The position numbers and the translations under genes are program-made. Shown piece by piece: positions 52,632 through 61,597 of a DNA stretch of 64,000 bases. The first letter of the stretch is position 1. The number at the start of each line of letters is the position of its first letter. The notes under the pieces are model-generated. The model saw nothing but the letters and a program-made list of their open reading frames with translations. It was not told where the DNA came from and did no database searches. Source of the stretch: Lysobacteraceae bacterium (GTDB taxonomy: Bacteria; Pseudomonadota; Gammaproteobacteria; Xanthomonadales; Xanthomonadaceae); contig JAMLIV010000014.1 of assembly GCA_023954075.1 (NCBI GenBank), forward strand, positions 1 to 64,000. The letters run 5' to 3'.

Positions 52632-53273
52632 CTACAGAAGGGTGAACCGGATCGGCAGCTCGCCGCTCGCGCGCACGCCCGGTGGCGAGAAGCGCCAGGT
52701 GCGCAGCACGTGGCGCTGCGCCACGACATCGAGTTCGCGGTGGCCGCTGCTGCGCAGGACGGTCGCTTCGCGCGGCCAGCCATCGGCATCGATGGAGATG
52801 CGCAGCACCACTTCACCCTGCCACCCCATGCGCTTGGCGCGTGCCGGATACGGTGGCTGCGGCCCGCGCAGGACGGTGAGGGCGGCGAATCCCGCGGCTC
52901 CCGCAGCGGGTCCGGAAGCCTCCACCGGATCGCTGGCGAACGTCGTCTGGACGGGTGACGCCTCGATCACCTGTTCGACGAACACCGGATCTTCGCTCGG
53001 AATCGCGACCGCAGCGGGCGGTGTCGGCACCGGCGCGGCCTGCGGCCGTTCCGGAGCGCTGGGCATGGGCGGAGGCGGCAGCGGCGGTCGGACCTGCGGC
53101 ACGATCACCACCTCGATGGCGTCGGCCATCGCCTTCTTCAGCGGCAGCTCGAAGCCGTCCGGCGTCGCCAGGCTCAGCGCCAGCAGCGCCGCCAGATGCG
53201 CCGCCGCGACGAGGCTGCCCGCGCCAACGCGCAGCGGGGAAAACGCGGTGGATTCCACGGTGACGTCGTACAT
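52632..53273 (-). CDS. tonB: TonB-family energy transducer
   Basis: A 213-residue inner-membrane anchored protein that would pass energy to outer-membrane receptors. An N-terminal helix (about 18-38, GSLVAAAHLAALLALSLATP) is followed by a Pro-rich periplasmic stretch (RPPLPPPPMPSAPERPQAAP). The TonB C-terminal domain has PQPPYPARAKRMGWQGEVVL, SSGHRELDVVAQRHV and WRFSPPG. ATG 53273 gives a short cytoplasmic part; no ExbBD genes are adjacent. It is divergent from the pigment cluster. Confidence 0.85.
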   Translation of the reverse strand: MYDVTVESTAFSPLRVGAGSLVAAAHLAALLALSLATPDGFELPLKKAMADAIEVVIVPQVRPPLPPPPMPSAPERPQAAPVPTPPAAVAIPSEDPVFVEQVIEASPVQTTFASDPVEASGPAAGAAGFAALTVLRGPQPPYPARAKRMGWQGEVVLRISIDADGWPREATVLRSSGHRELDVVAQRHVLRTWRFSPPGVRASGELPIRFTLL

Positions 53274-53587
53274 GGCAAGGCTCCTTGGTTCTGGGGGCAA
53301 GGCATGCAACGGGGTGGGGCGGGAAGTGGGGTTTCCGATAAGTTCGGCAACGCGGACGGAGCGCGCTGAGGCTGCATCGGTCCCGGCACCGCCGGGCCGC
53401 CGCGCCCTCGGGCGGGGCTGGAACGGATCGGGCAAAGGCGACAGACTTTGCGGCGGGTCCGGGAGGGGCCAGACGTGTGCGAACGTCGCATCGAGCGGCC
53501 GCAGGCACGCTGGCGTTTCGTGGTGTCGGAAAAGACGAGTGGAATCCCGCAGGACGCGAACCGCGGGACCGGCAGGAAGATGGGTGG
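53274..53587. other. Divergent region tonB / pigment cluster
   Basis: About 314 bp between the tonB start and the first pigment gene. Open frames that cross it are GC-driven extensions without codon support. Promoters for both directions should lie here; none is obvious. AGGAAGA lies 10 nt before the ketosynthase-like start. Confidence 0.4.
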
Positions 53588-54352
53588 ATGAAGGTGTCAG
53601 CCGCACGGGCCGAAAACACGATCGCGTTTTCCCTCGCTGCCTGGGCCGCGTGGGCTCCGGGGATAGAGGAGCGTGCGGATTGGGACGCCTGGGCGAGGTC
53701 GCCCTGGCTGCCTTCCGGCGACCAGGTGCCTGCGCTGGAGGAGGTGCCCGCGATGCAGCGGCGACGGATCGAGCGCCTCGGCCGCATGGCCATGCAGGCG
53801 GCGTTCTGGTGCGATCACGCCCGATCCGAGTCGGTTCCTGTCGTGTTCGTCTCGCGCCACGGCGATGTCCAACGCTCTCTCTCGCTCCTGGAACAGCAGG
53901 CGCGTGGCGAATCCCTGTCGCCGGCAGGTTTCGGGCTGTCGGTGCACAATGCGGTGGCGGCGCTGCACTCCATCGCCCAAGGCCATCGCGACAACTACCT
54001 AGCCCTGGCCGCCTCGAAGGCCGGCGTGGAAGCGGCGCTGATCGAAGCAGCCGGGCTACTGGCGGACGGAGCCAACGAGGTGCAGGTCGTGGTGTACGAG
54101 ACCTGCCTGCCGCCGGCCTATGCGCCGTTCCTCGATGAGCCGGACCCGCCCCACGCCTGGAGCTGTCGCGTGCGTGTGGTGGATGCGGGTGCCGGGATCA
54201 CGATCGGCTGGCGCGCCGATGAGATGCGCGAGCGCGGCGCATCCGGAGCCTTGCCCGCGAGCCTTGAGGCGCTGCGTTTCCTGCTGTCCGACGATCCCGG
54301 ACATGAGCACATCGCCGATGGCCTGCGCTGGGAGTGGCGGCGGCATGGGTGA
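53588..54352 (+). CDS. Beta-ketoacyl synthase-like / chain-length-factor protein of aryl-polyene cluster
   Basis: A 254-residue protein of the KS N-terminal-like family found in aryl-polyene and xanthomonadin clusters. Visible are RIERLGRMAMQAAFWC, VVFVSRHGDVQRSLSLLEQQ and SPAGFGLSVHNAVAALHSIA, which parallels the thiolase-fold nucleophile region, but where a catalytic Cys would lie there is Ser or His. It therefore probably acts as a non-catalytic partner in chain-length control. It is the first gene of the cluster and overlaps the next by 8 nt. Confidence 0.8.
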   Translation: MKVSAARAENTIAFSLAAWAAWAPGIEERADWDAWARSPWLPSGDQVPALEEVPAMQRRRIERLGRMAMQAAFWCDHARSESVPVVFVSRHGDVQRSLSLLEQQARGESLSPAGFGLSVHNAVAALHSIAQGHRDNYLALAASKAGVEAALIEAAGLLADGANEVQVVVYETCLPPAYAPFLDEPDPPHAWSCRVRVVDAGAGITIGWRADEMRERGASGALPASLEALRFLLSDDPGHEHIADGLRWEWRRHG

Positions 54353-55175
54353 CGGGCTCGCCGCGGAGGTGGGCCGGCCGTCGGGGAGGCTCAACCACCT
54401 ATGGCGCGTCCTGGCCACGGGCGCGAGTTTTTTCGTGTTCGGTGTGGGTGGGATGCTGCTGGGGCTCGTGGCGTTTCCGATCCTCAACCTGACGGTGCGC
54501 GACACCTCCCGCCGCCGTCGCCTGGCGCGACGCCTGGTGCAGCGCAGCTTTCACCTGCACGTCGAGTTCATGCGCACCTTCGGCGTCCTGACCTACGAGA
54601 TTCGCGGACGCGAGCGGCTTGAGCGTGAGGGCCTGCTGATCCTGGCCAACCACCCCACCCTGATCGACGTGGTGTTCCTGGTATCCCTTCTCCCCAACGC
54701 CGACTGCGTGGTGAAGCCGGGCCTGGCGCGAAATCCCTTCACCCGCGGGCCGGTGCGCGCCGCCGGCTACGTCTACAACGACGAAGGCGCGGGTCTGATC
54801 GACGACTGCGTCCAGGCCGTGCGCCGCGGAGGCACCCTCATCATCTTTCCCGAGGGAACGCGGACCCGCCGCAGCGCTCCGCTGCGCCTGCAGCGCGGCG
54901 CGGCCAATATCGCCGTCCGGGGGCGGATTCAGGTGACGCCGGTGCACCTGAGCTGCACGCCGATGACGTTGGGAAAAGGCGAGAGGTGGTATCGTATTCC
55001 GTCGCGCCGGTTCCATTACGTCGTGGACGTGCAGCCAGACATCGACCTTGCGCCCTTCCTGGACGAGGGGCGCGGGGAAGCGCTGGCGGCGCGTCGCCTG
55101 ACCGAGTATCTGACCCAGCATTTTTCGGCCGAGGAACCGTCGTGCAAGCAGTCATCCTTGAACTCAAGCAGCTGA
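54345..55175 (+). CDS. PlsC-type acyltransferase of aryl-polyene cluster
   Basis: Membrane-associated 1-acyl-glycerol-3-phosphate acyltransferase family protein of 276 residues. An N-terminal helix (about 22-45) precedes motif I LANHPTLIDVVFLV (the family H-x4-D). Motif III is IIFPEGTRTR, and a QRGAANIAV segment follows. It probably attaches the polyene chain to a lipid or glycerol head. The ATG at 54345 overlaps the previous gene, and the 3-prime end overlaps the first acyl carrier gene by 34 nt. Confidence 0.85.
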   Translation: MGDGLAAEVGRPSGRLNHLWRVLATGASFFVFGVGGMLLGLVAFPILNLTVRDTSRRRRLARRLVQRSFHLHVEFMRTFGVLTYEIRGRERLEREGLLILANHPTLIDVVFLVSLLPNADCVVKPGLARNPFTRGPVRAAGYVYNDEGAGLIDDCVQAVRRGGTLIIFPEGTRTRRSAPLRLQRGAANIAVRGRIQVTPVHLSCTPMTLGKGERWYRIPSRRFHYVVDVQPDIDLAPFLDEGRGEALAARRLTEYLTQHFSAEEPSCKQSSLNSSS

Positions 55176-55399
55176 TCATTTCCGCCCTCTCCCTGGAAGA
55201 GGTATCGCCGGAGGACATCGATCCGGCCGCGCCGCTGTTCGGCGACGGCCTCGGGCTGGATTCGATCGACGCGCTCGAGCTCGGGCTGGCGCTGCAGAAG
55301 CGCTATGGCATCACCCTTTCCGCGGACTCGGAGGAAACCCGGCAGCACTTCGCCAGCCTCGATGCGCTTGCGCAACTGGTTCATGCGCAGCGGAAGTGA
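55142..55399 (+). CDS. Acyl carrier protein 1 of aryl-polyene cluster
   Basis: An 85-residue acyl carrier protein from a GTG start at 55142, read inside the end of the acyltransferase gene. The phosphopantetheine serine lies in GLGLDSIDALELGLAL (about residue 40). The N-terminal helix VQAVILELKQLIISALSLEE matches carrier proteins of pigment clusters. Acts as the carrier of the growing aryl-polyene chain. Confidence 0.88.
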   Translation: MQAVILELKQLIISALSLEEVSPEDIDPAAPLFGDGLGLDSIDALELGLALQKRYGITLSADSEETRQHFASLDALAQLVHAQRK

Positions 55400-55417
55400 C
55401 GGGAAACCACGCACACC

Positions 55418-55669
55418 ATGACCAAAGAAGAATTGTTCGACCGCATCCGGGACATCCTGCATGACACCTTCGAGATCGACCCGGCAAGGGTCACGCCGCA
55501 GGCCAGCTTGGGCGCGGATCTGGACATCGACAGCATCGATGCCGTGGATCTCATCGTGCAGCTCAAGCCGCTTCTGGGCGGCCGCCTCCAGCCAGACGCC
55601 TTCAAGTCGGTCCGCACGGTGCAGGACGTCGTCGACGTGCTGCATGGGCTGATCCGCGAGGCGGCCTGA
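55418..55669 (+). CDS. Acyl carrier protein 2 of aryl-polyene cluster
   Basis: An 83-residue acyl carrier protein with the phosphopantetheine serine in DLDIDSIDAVDLIV (about residue 38). It follows carrier protein 1 with an 18-nt gap. Two carriers in a row are typical of aryl-polyene clusters, where one may load the aryl starter and the other carry extension. Confidence 0.9.
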   Translation: MTKEELFDRIRDILHDTFEIDPARVTPQASLGADLDIDSIDAVDLIVQLKPLLGGRLQPDAFKSVRTVQDVVDVLHGLIREAA

Positions 55670-55689
55670 TCGGTCCGGGGCATGCCGCC

Positions 55690-56235
55690 GTGAGGCGACT
55701 GCGTGCGCCGCTGCTGATTGCCCTTTCGCTGGCCTATCCGCTGGTGGTGTACTCCTGCCTGGGCCGCTTTGAACCCCGCTGGCTTGCGCTTTTCCTGTGC
55801 CTGCTGGCCGCGCTGCGCGCGGTCGCGACGCGCGAGCGTACCTGGTTGTGGGCGGCCCTGGGCACGGGTGCCCTGGCGCTGTGGGCGTTTCTCGACAACG
55901 CCGCGCTGCCGCTCAAGCTGTATCCGGTGCTGGTCAACCTCGCCCTGCTGCTGGCGTTCGGCCTGAGCCTTCGCTTTGGACCGCCGCTGGTGGAGCGGCT
56001 GGCACGCCTGCGGGAACCGGAGCTGCCCGCACGCGCTGTCGCCTACACCCGCCGCGTCACGCAGGCCTGGTGCGTGTTTTTCCTCTGCAACGGTGCCCTG
56101 GCGCTGGCGACCAGCCTGTGGGCAAGCGATGCCGTGTGGGCGCTTTACAACGGAGCCATCGCCTACGGGCTGATCGGGCTGATGTTCGCCGCGGAATGGC
56201 TGGTCAGGCAGCGGGTGATGGCTCGTGACGGCTGA
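55690..56235 (+). CDS. COG4648-type membrane protein of aryl-polyene cluster
   Basis: A 181-residue protein with five or six hydrophobic helices (PLLIALSLAYPLVVYSCLGR, LALFLCLLAALRAVA, WLWAALGTGALALWAFL, LYPVLVNLALLLAFGLSL and two more near 120-170). It starts from GTG 55690. Homologues occur in aryl-polyene clusters without an assigned function. It overlaps the next gene by 11 nt. Confidence 0.75.
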   Translation: MRRLRAPLLIALSLAYPLVVYSCLGRFEPRWLALFLCLLAALRAVATRERTWLWAALGTGALALWAFLDNAALPLKLYPVLVNLALLLAFGLSLRFGPPLVERLARLREPELPARAVAYTRRVTQAWCVFFLCNGALALATSLWASDAVWALYNGAIAYGLIGLMFAAEWLVRQRVMARDG

Positions 56236-57934
56236 GTTTCTGGGGCTGGCTAATGTCGCCGTTGCCCCGCGCGCCGGGCGCGGCGTCGTACGGTCGGGCG
56301 GCGTGTTGCTGGATCACGCATGGTTCCGTCATCAGGCCGCGCGCTGGCGCGATGCGCTGACGGCGCGCGGAGAGCGCCGCTGGGCGCTCCACTTCGAGGA
56401 GGTCGCCGACTTCGCGCCGGCGCTGTACGGCGCCTGGCATGCGGGCAAGGAGGTCTACCTGTGCGCCGACGTGCTGCCGGAAACCCTCGACCGCCTGGCG
56501 CGGGATGTCGAGGGATTCGCCGGTGATATCCCCGGCCGAGGCGACGCCCTGGCGCTCCACCGCGATCCGGGTGACAGCGGGGCGGCGGCCGGTGCCGAAC
56601 CGTGGACGGCGCTGGATCCGCGGCAGACGCGCCTGGTGCTCTATACCTCCGGTTCCACTGGGGAGCCGGCCGCGATCAGCAAGACGCTGTCGCAGCTCGA
56701 CTGCGAGGTCAGGGCGCTGGAGCAGGCTTTCGGCGATCGCGTGGCGGGCACGGTGGTGCATGGCACGGTGTCGCACCAACACATCTACGGACTCCTGTTC
56801 CGCGTGCTGTGGCCGCTGGCTGCGGGTCGCCCCGTGGCACCGCGCGGGTTCTATCACGAGGAGCTGGTCGCCGCATTGGATGGGCCGGCCGTATTGGTCA
56901 GCAGTCCCGCGCACCTCAAGCGCATGCCCGAGGGCATCGACTGGAAGCATGCGCGTGACTGCCTGCGGATGGTGTTCAGCTCGGGCGGCGCGCTCCCGGC
57001 GGAGGCGGCCGCCAACGCCACGCGCCTCCTCGGACAGGTGCCCGTGGAGGTCTATGGCAGCAGCGAAACCGGCGGCATCGCCTGGCACCGGAGCGATGGC
57101 GCGGTGGATGCGCCGTGGATGGCGCTGCCTGACGTTCGCTGGCGCGTGCGGGAGGGCCTGCTTGAAGTCGCCTCGCCGCACCTGCCCGATGCGGGCTGGC
57201 ACGCGACGGCGGATCGCGTGGAGGCCGCCGGCGACGGCTTCCGCCTCCTGGGGCGCGCGGATCGCATCGTCAAGGTCGAAGAGCGGCGGGTATCGCTGAC
57301 GGGCCTGGAGCGCGCGCTTGCCGCCTGTCCGGAAGTGGCGGAGGCGCGCGTGATCCTGCTGCAAGGCGCACGCGCCGAACTGGGTGCCGTGGTCGTCCCC
57401 AGCGCCGAAGGGGTCCGCAGGCTTCGGGAAGAAGGGCGTGGCGCACTGCTGCGGGCCCTCGGCCGGCATCTGGCCACCCGTCAGGACGCCGCGACGCGCC
57501 CGCGGCGCTGGCGCTTCGTCGACGCGCTGCCGGCCAACCCGCAGGGCAAGAGCCCCGAGGCGATGCTGTACGCGCTGTTTCGACCGATGCGCCCGGCAGC
57601 GGTCTGGCGCGTGCGCGAGGTTGAACGCGCCTCGCTCGAGCTTGAGCTTGACCTAGAGCTGGCCGTATTCGACGGCCACTTCCCCCAGCTCCCGATCCTG
57701 CCGGGCGTCGCCCAGCTCGACTGGGCGGTCCGCTTCGGGCGCGAAGCCTTTGCGCTGCCTTCCGACATCCTCCGGGTGGACGCGCTGAAGTTCCAGCGCG
57801 TGGCGCGGCCGGGCGAACGCATCCGGCTCGATCTGGACTGGCACCCCGTGCGCCGCACCCTGGGCTTTCGCTACCAGTCCGGGCTTGGCCCGCACTCCAG
57901 CGGGCGCGTGCTCTTCGGCGAGGTCGGCACATGA
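56225..57934 (+). CDS. Fused acyl-AMP ligase and FabZ-like dehydratase of aryl-polyene cluster
   Basis: A 569-residue two-domain protein from GTG 56225. Residues 1 to about 450 form an AMP-dependent synthetase, with VLYTSGSTGEP (phosphate loop), EVYGSSETGGIAW and GRADRIVKVEERRVSL, which would activate the aryl acid. Residues 460-569 form a hot-dog dehydratase-like domain with the FDGHFPQLPILPGVAQLDWA motif (catalytic His and the Asp-containing region). The fusion places starter activation and 3-hydroxyacyl dehydration in one protein; in many clusters these are separate genes. Confidence 0.85.
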   Translation: MTAEFLGLANVAVAPRAGRGVVRSGGVLLDHAWFRHQAARWRDALTARGERRWALHFEEVADFAPALYGAWHAGKEVYLCADVLPETLDRLARDVEGFAGDIPGRGDALALHRDPGDSGAAAGAEPWTALDPRQTRLVLYTSGSTGEPAAISKTLSQLDCEVRALEQAFGDRVAGTVVHGTVSHQHIYGLLFRVLWPLAAGRPVAPRGFYHEELVAALDGPAVLVSSPAHLKRMPEGIDWKHARDCLRMVFSSGGALPAEAAANATRLLGQVPVEVYGSSETGGIAWHRSDGAVDAPWMALPDVRWRVREGLLEVASPHLPDAGWHATADRVEAAGDGFRLLGRADRIVKVEERRVSLTGLERALAACPEVAEARVILLQGARAELGAVVVPSAEGVRRLREEGRGALLRALGRHLATRQDAATRPRRWRFVDALPANPQGKSPEAMLYALFRPMRPAAVWRVREVERASLELELDLELAVFDGHFPQLPILPGVAQLDWAVRFGREAFALPSDILRVDALKFQRVARPGERIRLDLDWHPVRRTLGFRYQSGLGPHSSGRVLFGEVGT

Positions 57935-58689
57935 GCGCGACGGCGGTGCCAGCGCCCGCGTTCCGTCCGCTCGTCGTGATCCCGGTGTTCGATCACGAGG
58001 CGGCCGTGGGTGCCGTGGTGGACGGCGTGCGCGCGGCGGGGCAGGAGTGCCTGCTGGTCGATGACGGTTCGGGCGCGACCTGCGCGGCGGTCCTGGCCGA
58101 TCTTGCGCGAGGCGACGGAGTGCGGCTGCTGCGGCTCGACGCGAACCAGGGCAAGGGCGGCGCCATGCTGGCCGGCTTTGCCGAGGCCGCACGCCTGGGT
58201 GCAACCCATGTCCTGCAGATCGACGCGGACGGGCAGCACGAAACCGGCGACATTCCGCGTTTCCTCGCGGCCGCGCGCGCGAATCCGGCGGCGGTCATCA
58301 ACGGCGCGCCGGTCTACGACGACAGCGTGCCGAAAGGGCGTCTGTACGGGCGCTACCTGACCCACGTCTGGGTCTGGATCAACACCCTGTCGCTGGCGAT
58401 CCGCGACTCCATGTGCGGGTTTCGCGTCTATCCGCTCGCTCCGGTGCTGGAGCTCATCGCGGCCGAGCCGATCGGTCGCCGCATGGATTTCGACACCGAG
58501 ATCATCGTGCGCCTGTTCTGGCGCGGCGTGCCGGTGCGGAACCTGGAAACGGCGGTGCACTACCCGCGCGACGGCGTGTCGCACTTCCACGCCTGGCGCG
58601 ACAACCTGCGAATCAGCCGGATGCACGCGCGGCTCTTCTTCGGAATGCTGGCGCGCCTGCCGCGCCTCCTGACGCGCCCGCGGCCATGA
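57931..58689 (+). CDS. Glycosyltransferase family 2 of aryl-polyene cluster
   Basis: A 252-residue GT-A fold transferase. The nucleotide-binding start is PLVVIPVFDHEAAVGAVVDG, with CLLVDDGSGA, QGKGGAMLAGFAEA, a DXD-type QIDADGQHE and later FDTEIIVRLFWRGVPV. GT2 genes next to an LPLAT protein are standard in aryl-polyene clusters, where they may modify the lipid or sugar head. It overlaps both neighbours by 4 nt. Confidence 0.88.
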   Translation: MSATAVPAPAFRPLVVIPVFDHEAAVGAVVDGVRAAGQECLLVDDGSGATCAAVLADLARGDGVRLLRLDANQGKGGAMLAGFAEAARLGATHVLQIDADGQHETGDIPRFLAAARANPAAVINGAPVYDDSVPKGRLYGRYLTHVWVWINTLSLAIRDSMCGFRVYPLAPVLELIAAEPIGRRMDFDTEIIVRLFWRGVPVRNLETAVHYPRDGVSHFHAWRDNLRISRMHARLFFGMLARLPRLLTRPRP

Positions 58690-59630
58690 GCGCCTCGCCC
58701 GCACCGCACTGGGCGCGGATCGGGGAAACCACCTCGGTCACGGGAATCCGCGTGCTTCTCGCGGTGGAACGCTGGCTGGGCCGCTGGCCGTTCCGCCTCT
58801 GCCTGGCACCTGTCGTGCTGTGCCACTGGGCGTTCAACGGCACGGCGCGGCGGGCCTCGCTCGACTACCTCAGGCGGCTGCAGGCCGCCCACCGCGTCTT
58901 TCCGAATGATCCGGGTGTCTGGACCAGCCTTCGCCACTTCGCGCGCTTCGCCGAAAGCCTCCTGGACAAGCTGAAGGCCAGCCACGGCAACTATCGGCTG
59001 GACCAGGTGGAGGTGGCACCCGAGCTCATGCAGGCACCCATGGCGCGCGGCGGCGGGGTGATCATCGGCGCGCACCTGGGCTGTCTGGAGCTGTGTCAGG
59101 TGATGGTGCGGCGCGTGCCCGGCCTGCGCGTGACGGCGCTGGTCCACACCGCACACGCGGAAGCCTTCAACCGGATGCTCAAGCGCCTCAACCCTGACGG
59201 ACGGGTCGAGCTGCTGCAGGTCACCGCGCTGGACGCTGCCATGGCGATGTGCCTGGGCGAACGCGTGTCGCGCGGTGAATTCATCGCCATCACCGGCGAC
59301 CGGGTGCCGGTGCGCAGCGATCGCGTCACCTTCGCCCGCTTCCTGGGTGCTCCCGCACCGTTTCCCGTGGGACCCTATGTCCTTGCCGCGGCGCTGGGCT
59401 GCCCGCTGTATGCCATGGCCTGCACCCGCGAGGCGGGCCGCTATCGTATGCAGCTGGAGTGCCTGGCCGAGCGCGTGGTGCTGCCGCGCGGCGAGCGCGA
59501 GGCGGCGCTGGCGCGGATGGCGGCATGTTTTTCCGACTGGCTGGAGGCGAGGCTTCGCGCGGCGCCGCTGGACTGGTTCAACTTCTTTCCATTCTGGGAT
59601 CAATCGTCTGATGAACCTGCCCGAAAGTGA
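58686..59630 (+). CDS. LPLAT-superfamily acyltransferase of aryl-polyene cluster
   Basis: A 314-residue acyltransferase like those of the HtrB/COG4261 group. A membrane-near helix lies at about 30-55. GGGVIIGAHLGCLELCQVMV carries the motif I His with an acidic residue behind it, and ITGDRVPVRS fills the second motif position. The protein ends in DWFNFFPFW, a sequence characteristic of this group. Its 3-prime end overlaps the ammonia lyase by 20 nt. Probably transfers the polyene to its membrane anchor. Confidence 0.85.
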   Translation: MSASPAPHWARIGETTSVTGIRVLLAVERWLGRWPFRLCLAPVVLCHWAFNGTARRASLDYLRRLQAAHRVFPNDPGVWTSLRHFARFAESLLDKLKASHGNYRLDQVEVAPELMQAPMARGGGVIIGAHLGCLELCQVMVRRVPGLRVTALVHTAHAEAFNRMLKRLNPDGRVELLQVTALDAAMAMCLGERVSRGEFIAITGDRVPVRSDRVTFARFLGAPAPFPVGPYVLAAALGCPLYAMACTREAGRYRMQLECLAERVVLPRGEREAALARMAACFSDWLEARLRAAPLDWFNFFPFWDQSSDEPARK

Positions 59631-61164
59631 GTCGCCACCTCTGCTGCTGGGGGAGCTCCACCTGCGGATCGAAGACGTCGTGGCGGTTGCGCAGCGTCGG
59701 CGCGCGCTGGTGCTGAGCCCGCGCGATGAGGTTCGTGCGCGGATCGCGCTCGGCGCGGAGCACCTGGAGCGCCTGCTGCGCGAGGACGGCGTGATCTACG
59801 GCGTGACCACCGGCTACGGCGACTCCTGCACGGTTGAGATCCCGCCTGATCTTCTCGCCGAGCTTCCGCACCATCTGTATGCCTACCACGGCTGCGGCCT
59901 GGGCCGCTTCCTCGATGCCGGAGAAACGCGCGCGGTGCTGGCGGCGCGACTGGCCTCGCTGGTCCACGGATACTCCGGGGTCAGCCTGGCGCTGCTGGAG
60001 GGGCTGGTCGCGCTGCTGCGGCACGACATCCTGCCGCGGATTCCGGCGGAGGGATCGGTAGGCGCGAGCGGTGACCTCACCCCGCTGTCCTACGTTGCGG
60101 CGGCGCTGTGCGGCGAACGCGAGGTCTTGCACCGCGGTCGCGTCCGCCCGGCGGCCGATGCACTGGCCGAGTGCGGCCTGATGCCCCTGCGGCTGCGGCC
60201 CAAGGAAGGCCTGGCGATCATGAACGGCACGGCCGTAATGACGGCGCTGGCCTGCCTGGCCTGGGCGCGCGCGGATTATCTGTGCCGCCTGACGACCCGA
60301 CTGACGGCCTGCGCGGTGGTGGCCAGCGCGGGCAATGCCTGCCACTTCGACCAGACGCTGTTCGATGCCAAGCCGCACCCCGGCCAGGCGCGCATCGCGG
60401 CCCGGCTGCGCCAGGATCTGGGTGGCGGTGCGCAGGGCCGGCACCAGAGCCGGCTGCAGGATCGCTACTCGCTGCGCTGCGCGCCGCACGTCATCGGCGT
60501 GCTGGAAGACGCGCTGCCCTTCCTGCGCCAGCTCATCGAAACCGAGCTCAACAGCGCCAACGACAACCCTCTCGTGGATCCGACGGACGGGCGCATTCTT
60601 CACGGCGGCCACTTCTATGGTGGCCACATCGCCTTCGCCATGGACGCGATGAAGACGGCGGTCGCCAATCTGGCCGACCTGATGGATCGCCAGCTCGCGC
60701 TCCTGGTCGATGCGCGCTACAGCCACGGGCTGCCGGCGAACCTGTCGGGTGCCGTCGGCCCGCGCGCGGCGATCAACCACGGTCTGAAGGCGCTGCAGAT
60801 CAGCGTTTCGGCCTGGACCGCCGAAGCGCTCAAGCAGACCATGCCCGCCTCGGTCTTCTCGCGCTCCACCGAATGCCACAACCAGGACAAGGTCAGCATG
60901 GGCACGATCGCCGCGCGCGACTGCCTGCGCGTGATCGAGCTGACCGAGCAGGTGGCGGCCGCGATGCTGATCGCCGCCCGCCAGGGCATCGCGCTGCGCC
61001 AGCGGCTCGGTGCCTCGTCCCGTCTCGCGCCGGCCGCCGAGGCGATGCTGTCCGATCTGTCCGAACGCATCCGGCTGGTGGAGGAAGACCGTGCGCTCGA
61101 CGCCGAGCTGCACCAGCTCGTTGATGACATCCGCAGCGCGCGCTGGGGTTTGTATGAGCACTGA
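59611..61164 (+). CDS. MIO-type aromatic amino-acid ammonia lyase (HAL/TAL/PAL family)
   Basis: A 517-residue lyase that removes ammonia from an aromatic amino acid; in pigment clusters it would give a cinnamate-type starter. The self-cyclising MIO triad Ala152-Ser153-Gly154 lies in SVGASGDLTPLS, the catalytic Tyr63 in IYGVTTGYG, with QDRYSLRCAPHVIG and ELNSANDNPLV further on. The selectivity region reads LPHHLYAYHGCG; a His pair there recalls tyrosine-type lyases rather than HutH, but this is weak evidence. The ATG at 59611 overlaps the previous gene. Confidence 0.88.
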   Translation: MNLPESESPPLLLGELHLRIEDVVAVAQRRRALVLSPRDEVRARIALGAEHLERLLREDGVIYGVTTGYGDSCTVEIPPDLLAELPHHLYAYHGCGLGRFLDAGETRAVLAARLASLVHGYSGVSLALLEGLVALLRHDILPRIPAEGSVGASGDLTPLSYVAAALCGEREVLHRGRVRPAADALAECGLMPLRLRPKEGLAIMNGTAVMTALACLAWARADYLCRLTTRLTACAVVASAGNACHFDQTLFDAKPHPGQARIAARLRQDLGGGAQGRHQSRLQDRYSLRCAPHVIGVLEDALPFLRQLIETELNSANDNPLVDPTDGRILHGGHFYGGHIAFAMDAMKTAVANLADLMDRQLALLVDARYSHGLPANLSGAVGPRAAINHGLKALQISVSAWTAEALKQTMPASVFSRSTECHNQDKVSMGTIAARDCLRVIELTEQVAAAMLIAARQGIALRQRLGASSRLAPAAEAMLSDLSERIRLVEEDRALDAELHQLVDDIRSARWGLYEH

Positions 61165-61597
61165 GTCTTCCGTCTCCCTTCCCGGCGACCTGTCCATCGA
61201 GATCGATCTGGAGCCGGCCTTCCACGACTGCGACCCGATGCAGGTGGTCTGGCACGGGCACTACCTCAAGTATCTTGAGATCGCGCGCTGCGCCCTGCTG
61301 CGTCGCTTCGACTACGACTATCCGCAGATGAGCGAATCGGGATACCTGTTCCCGATCGTCGATGCGCGGCTCAAGTACGTGCGGCCGCTGCGCTATGCCC
61401 AGGCGCTCAGGGTGAGCGCGCGCATCGTCGAGTGGGAGAACCGCCTGAAGATCGACTACGAAATCCGCGATGCGGCCAGCGGCGAGCGCATGACCCGCGC
61501 CCACACCATCCAGGTGGCCGTCGACGTCGTCAGCGGCGAGATGCTCTATGTCTGCCCGCCGGTGCTGCGCGAGCGATTGGGCCGGCCGCCGGCATGA
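61154..61597 (+). CDS. Hot-dog acyl-CoA/ACP thioesterase of aryl-polyene cluster
   Basis: A 147-residue 4-hydroxybenzoyl-CoA-type thioesterase. The motif HDCDPMQVVWHGHYLKYLEI contains the family Asp and the HxxYxxYxE-like pattern, followed by VRPLRYAQALRVSARIVEWE. It probably releases or edits the acyl chain. It starts inside the end of the ammonia lyase gene and ends overlapping the LolA-like gene by 4 nt. Confidence 0.88.
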   Translation: MSTESSVSLPGDLSIEIDLEPAFHDCDPMQVVWHGHYLKYLEIARCALLRRFDYDYPQMSESGYLFPIVDARLKYVRPLRYAQALRVSARIVEWENRLKIDYEIRDAASGERMTRAHTIQVAVDVVSGEMLYVCPPVLRERLGRPPA